This document shows positions 59,567 to 64,000 of a DNA stretch of 64,000 bases, piece after piece. Both the position numbers and the translations under genes were made by a program. The notes under the pieces were generated by a model, which was not told the DNA's origin, did not search any database, and saw only the letters and a program-made list of their open reading frames with translations. The stretch covers positions 63,899,431 to 63,963,430 of the forward strand of contig CM069442.1 of NCBI GenBank assembly GCA_035610835.1, given 5' to 3'. The stretch's first letter is position 1. Every line of letters starts with the position of its first letter. Origin of the DNA: Ophiura sarsii (lineage: Eukaryota; Echinodermata; Ophiuroidea; Amphilepidida; Ophiuridae).

Positions 59567-60067
59567 CTGCGGGAGACAAATCAAAAAAGATGGGTCAGTT
59601 TTGTGACTGACAGTGCCCTTCCTTAACAATGAAAATCAATTTGATGTGAATATTTTATTAAGTAATACAATAGCTGATGTTACTGTCTTCAAGTTGTTTT
59701 ATATTTGTGTGCTAATATAATATCTCATCTTGAAAAAGATTCTCCAAATTGTTGGGATTATGGATGCTATTGTCTTGGCTCATGAAATTATTTATATTTC
59801 ACCCCTGGTGTATGGTAATAATGTAAGCGAGTACTTGAAACCACTGGGTGTCCACAAGTGTGCCACATCCACCAAACTGGTTATTGGATAAGACAATTGT
59901 AATTTGCGATGGTTTCTAGGAGGTGTCTACATTTTTGTTTTTTATGGTGTAATATTTGAAAGGAGTATTTTGCTTGCAGATAAAAAAGTAAAGCATCTTA
60001 ATCAATTCCCACTACACACCCACTCTGCCACACCACGCCCTCCCAACCCCCACAAACAATCACCATA

Positions 60068-60343
60068 CCTGCCAACATTGAAAGTCCAGAAATCTGAACA
60101 TGAACGTGGCCGTCACGCATAACGTGTGCGGTCCACCATTTTGGTTATCAAGATATACATTTTGAAAGTCTTTATGGACACTATAAAATTGAGAAAATGA
60201 TCTAAAAACACCACAAAAAAATTCTGATAAAATGCCAGACGGGGAGGGGACCGAGATGTGTTTTATTTTGTTCAGTTTTTTTTTTTTTTTTCATTTCTAA
60301 AATTCTGAAAATCGTTCAGATTTTCTGCTGAACATTTGGCAGG
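60068..60343. mobile_element. TA-flanked MITE with CCTGCCAA ends
   Basis: CCTGCCAACATTG and CATTTGGCAGG form imperfect inverted ends flanked by TA. The subterminal CAGAAATCTGAA and TTCAGATTTTCTG pair. 276 bp, in the upstream FNIP intron. Confidence 0.65.
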
Positions 60344-60630
60344 TATGACTCACACACACGATACGAGGTATCATTTGCTGATAATGGCAAACCAATACAA
60401 CAACATGTTGATGATAAAACTATAATACAAACCAAGTTTATAAACTTAGGATAACAATTACGAAGAGAGGAAATGAACATCAAACCCACCACCACCATGA
60501 ACTACAATTATTATAGGATGAACTGGGATAATAAAGATTTAACAATGAATGTATTGGGGAAATGTAAGAACTTCTGTTTCTCTGTTTATTACCTGGTATG
60601 CCATATATTCAATAAACTATGATGAATAAT

Positions 60631-61436
60631 CAGGGACTGAGTTTTGAAATTAGCAAGAGAGCAGTAAATAACTCCCCTGGAGCCTTTAAGGGGAGCAGTA
60701 GGAGAGCAAACAAAAAGTTCTTCCCAGGTAATCAAGGAGAGCATTTTTGTAATTGAATTACCCTCACCGGAAAACAAGTCAATTTGGGAAACAGTTTCTG
60801 GGAAAATTTGACATTTGGAGATCGCACCAAACTTCACTAAATGTACGTGATCCCATCATGATTATTGACGTTTTTTTGCAAAACCAAGGTCTTTAAAATT
60901 CCAACTCCTAAGACTAAGAGTGGCAAATTTCACTTTATTATTCCCCGCCATCATCGCCCGGCATCATCGGCGATTCGCTTCGCTTGTTTCCAACATCAAC
61001 AAAAACATTTTACAACCGCATGGTCTGTTGGTTCTTTGTCAAATCGACCGGTCAATTGATGCGCATGACATATAATACTGATAAAAAGAATTCTGGGTAT
61101 TATTCTGCATCAATTGTACAGTGTTTACACGTCAGTCTCTGGCGTGATTTTTAATGACGTTGAATGGCTCAGGTAGCCCACAAAGCTTACACCACGATCT
61201 ACAAATGCTTTTCTAGCTATGCGATCTATTTTACAATGCAGGGCTTAACATTTTTGCGAGAATTTTGGGCGACTTTTCCCGTTTCATTTTTATAGAAAAG
61301 CTGTCAAAGAGAGCACTCTTGCATGATCTGTTGATCATGTGGAGGGATCAGATTAATAAGCTTTGGACAATCACAAGGCACGCGATTGGTCACAGACAGT
61401 TTAAGGCATCGCGCGCGCCTTAAAACTCAGTCCCTG
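60631..61436. mobile_element. ~0.8 kb TIR element with CAGGGACTGAGTTTT ends
   Basis: The left CAGGGACTGAGTTTT and the right AAAACTCAGTCCCTG are exact inverted repeats. AATAAT is directly repeated on both flanks (60625-60630 and 61437-61442). No transposase frame. Confidence 0.75.
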
Positions 61437-61442
61437 AATAAT

Positions 61443-64000
61443 TCATTAAAAAGGCTTTTTTGATGGGCCCAACCAACTCAAATTCTTGCATTTGGTTTAC
61501 CTTTGGAAATTTTTTTTATTCTTTTTTAGAAGTTTTGAGAATTTGTGAAACTGTTATATTTTCCCTTAATGTTCCAATTCTTCAATATTTTCCAGTTATG
61601 CTCCAATACGCTAAGCCTTGTTACATTGTTAATCAAGATGATGATTAAATATATACAGATAGAACTTCCAATGATCAGAGTGACCCCCACCCCCCCCCTC
61701 CCCCCCCCCCCTCCCCCACCCGCAACACTCTCTAATTCTTCCACATAAATATACTTTTTCTGCCCATGTGTGACATGTTGTTGCAAAATCAGATGGAACT
61801 GGACAGGGTCAAATTGGAGTTTTTGATAGAATCTTTTTAAGGTTACATTCTCTGTATAATGACACTTTCCATTTTGAAATTGGACATTCCTGTCAACAGT
61901 TATGGTTTTAAAATTTATTGTAATTAAAGAAATGCTATAATTTGTTCACTATTCTAGAAACTAGTTTGGCCTCTTTTTCTCACTTTTCACCCTTGCCCAA
62001 TCCCATCTGATTTTAATCGAACAGGTCACATTTTCCATCCCAATTTGAAACTTTCAATAATTACTAAAAACCTCGAGAGTCCAATTATTTTTTAATTCTC
62101 CATCCCCCAAATAAAGTGTCTATCTATATCCTAGTATTTGCTGTAACTGATGAAAGAATAGACCAATCTGATTAAAACAGGAACATTTAAAACCCCATGA
62201 TTTTTGACGCAAATGACAGACACTTGAATGACAAAGGAGGGGAATTGTGAGGATTCAACAATTCAATGATGACAGTGAGAAGTATCACCAGTGATTCTAT
62301 TAATGTTGGGATAGGAATGTCCTATACTGCACATACAAAAATAAAAGGTCACATTTTCTAGGCTATTGAGCTTATTCACTTTTTGAGTGTTTGTCGTCTG
62401 CTTACATATAGGTGTCTATTGTCTGCTTAGGTATAGATTTAATTGAAGTTTAATTGGAATTGTTGGACAAAATCCTGAAATATTGTGCAGTTTTGAAAAT
62501 TATCATAAAAACCTTATGTGCTGCAAGGTTTTTACCACCCTGAATATATATTTAATTGTTTGTTTATGCATTTTTAGTTCAGTTTGTCACTTCCCTTTAA
62601 TAAAATAACACCATACCATTGTGGCCTGTGTCTGACAGACCTGATGCATAAGTAGCAAGCTTCGCGCTAGGCTGCGTTTTTGCGTCCCGGACGCTCCAAA
62701 AGCAATTCTCACGCACGAAATGTGTCAAAGCAATAGGTTCATGCGTCCCACGGGACGCAACTCAAAATTTGTAGGGAACGTCAACAAAGTAGAAAGTAAA
62801 CACGAATAACACCATTCGCACGTGTTATTTCTATTTTTTATTACACAAATTTCGTTTTCGCATGTCGGAGGATGGCTGAAATTACCGCGATCGTTCATGT
62901 ATCATCTGGTGTAGAGGTGGATTGATTGATTATACTCGTGTAAAATACACATTACTCAGATCGCGTATTACTACAGCGAGCGATCGTCCGTGTTTCATCT
63001 TGTGAAAGAGGTGGAAAAAAAAGATGGCCTGCGCACAACCAAGAATAATTGTAATTTAAACCGACCGCGCATCCGCTTGTAAAGGTATAGGAAAATGGAT
63101 AACTCGCTCTCTGATTTGACTGACGAAGCATTTTGTCAATAATGGCGGACAAGGCACGACACAGTACATTTCTCGCACATTGGAAAACAACTTTCCCGTG
63201 GGTTAAGTATGACCGGGCGAAGCACGCCATGTTCTGTACTCTTCTGCAATTGAATCAACGCTGACAGTAGACAGGAAGACAGCACAGCAGTAGCAGTACT
63301 AAAGTGGGTACTTATTTAACAACATTAAACAATATAGTAACAAATGCAGCATCAAATAACGCAATGCCATGCTTCGTGCTTGATAATTTGATGGGACCCC
63401 CAAAATTTGTGTGGGACCCCTCATTTTTGTATTTTGTGCATGCTCATGAGTCCCATGGGACCCCCAAGATTTTTGACCCAGCGCTACCCTTGATAAGTAG
63501 ACAACAGACAGCGCTACAGTGCCACCAAAATATGATCATGGAAAAGTTAAAGCTCCCAGATGAAGTAGCTTCTGATTGGCAATCTGAGTCACACACCCTG
63601 GTATCACCAAGTCACCAATTACGAGGATGTTCTAAAGTCCACACATTTTTCACCGTCTCAAACTACCATACCCAAAACCTGACCTTAACCTTGAAGTCAT
63701 GCATGATATGTCGCATCATTACGAAAAGCCTGCATAGGCGTGAAAAGGCTGGCTCAGAACAACTGGCCTCATGACGACACCCAATTTGAACTTTTTTAAC
63801 AGTAAACTGATAGAACAAATTATTTGAGGATTCAAAATGAAACTGGATGAACTTTAATGAGAATCAAAATATTATTTTTATCAAATTGAACAAAAATAAA
63901 CTTAAAAAATACTGCAAGTCACGACTTGTGAATCCCCCTGGCTGGGAGATCAACTAAATGAGGTCGAAGGTCACACAGGGGTCATGTTCCCCCATTGTTC
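61443..64000. other. Upstream FNIP intron or flank; nothing supported
   Basis: Contains a C/T-rich tract at about 61684-61716 and GGACGCAAC / GCGTCCC words near 62690-62760. A degraded TGGGACCCCCAA repeat lies near 63390-63470. The 156-codon frame at 63304-63774 shows no domain and looks like repeat translation. Confidence 0.45.

Noticed and set aside
63304..63774. 156-codon frame near the right end
   Set aside because: It spans a degraded TGGGACCCCCAA repeat and has no recognisable domain. It is not an upstream FNIP exon.
1..64000. CRISPR array, operons or bacterial regulatory sites
   Set aside because: The DNA is eukaryotic. The tandem repeats are satellites or transposon units without unique spacers.

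Overview
The window is animal (metazoan) genomic DNA: small exons with GT-AG introns, AT-rich introns, and very dense transposon relics. Frequent TAGGCCT-type words, long C/G homopolymers and an ARM-TIR-SAM type gene suggest an invertebrate deuterostome, perhaps an echinoderm. That assignment is an inference from style, not proof. Two runs of exactly 100 N (9146-9245 and 33671-33770) are scaffold gaps.

Two host loci can be supported, both on the minus strand. (1) About 8.6-30.3 kb: a split gene encoding armadillo repeats (exon 29235-30281), a TIR domain (exons 11526-11813 and 10333-10434) and a C-terminal SAM domain (exon 8628-8995). Splice sites and intron phases are kept, but the ARM exon breaks frame at least five times, so it reads as a pseudogene or a badly assembled gene. 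The TIR exon that should carry the catalytic glutamate is missing; a gap lies where it is expected. (2) 43.9-59.6 kb: the C-terminal 901 codons of a folliculin-interacting protein (FNIP1/FNIP2 family) in eight exons with fully consistent phases and no frameshifts. Its 5' exons are not recognised and probably lie beyond 64 kb.

The rest is mostly nested mobile DNA. 2.26-3.19 kb is a TTACATTTACA satellite. 3197-7647 holds two ~2 kb terminal-inverted-repeat elements head to head, each carrying smaller elements. 7724-8094 is a hAT-like MITE with a perfect 8-bp target duplication. The 17-kb intron of the ARM-TIR-SAM locus holds an ~8 kb TA-flanked palindrome (15982-23989) whose left arm took a CR1/L2-like LINE and whose loop is an array of TGACCTTTGACCCC units. 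It also holds a TTAA-flanked piggyBac-like element (24250-27626). Mariner-like ends at 14965 and 28908 bracket both.

Between the genes lie a PIF/Harbinger-like element, a decayed Ty3/Gypsy pol with an integrase deletion, several TA-flanked MITEs and tRNA-derived sequences. The FNIP introns hold a Helitron-like element (53562-54676), foldbacks and a tRNA-like SINE. A minisatellite abuts the FNIP stop codon.
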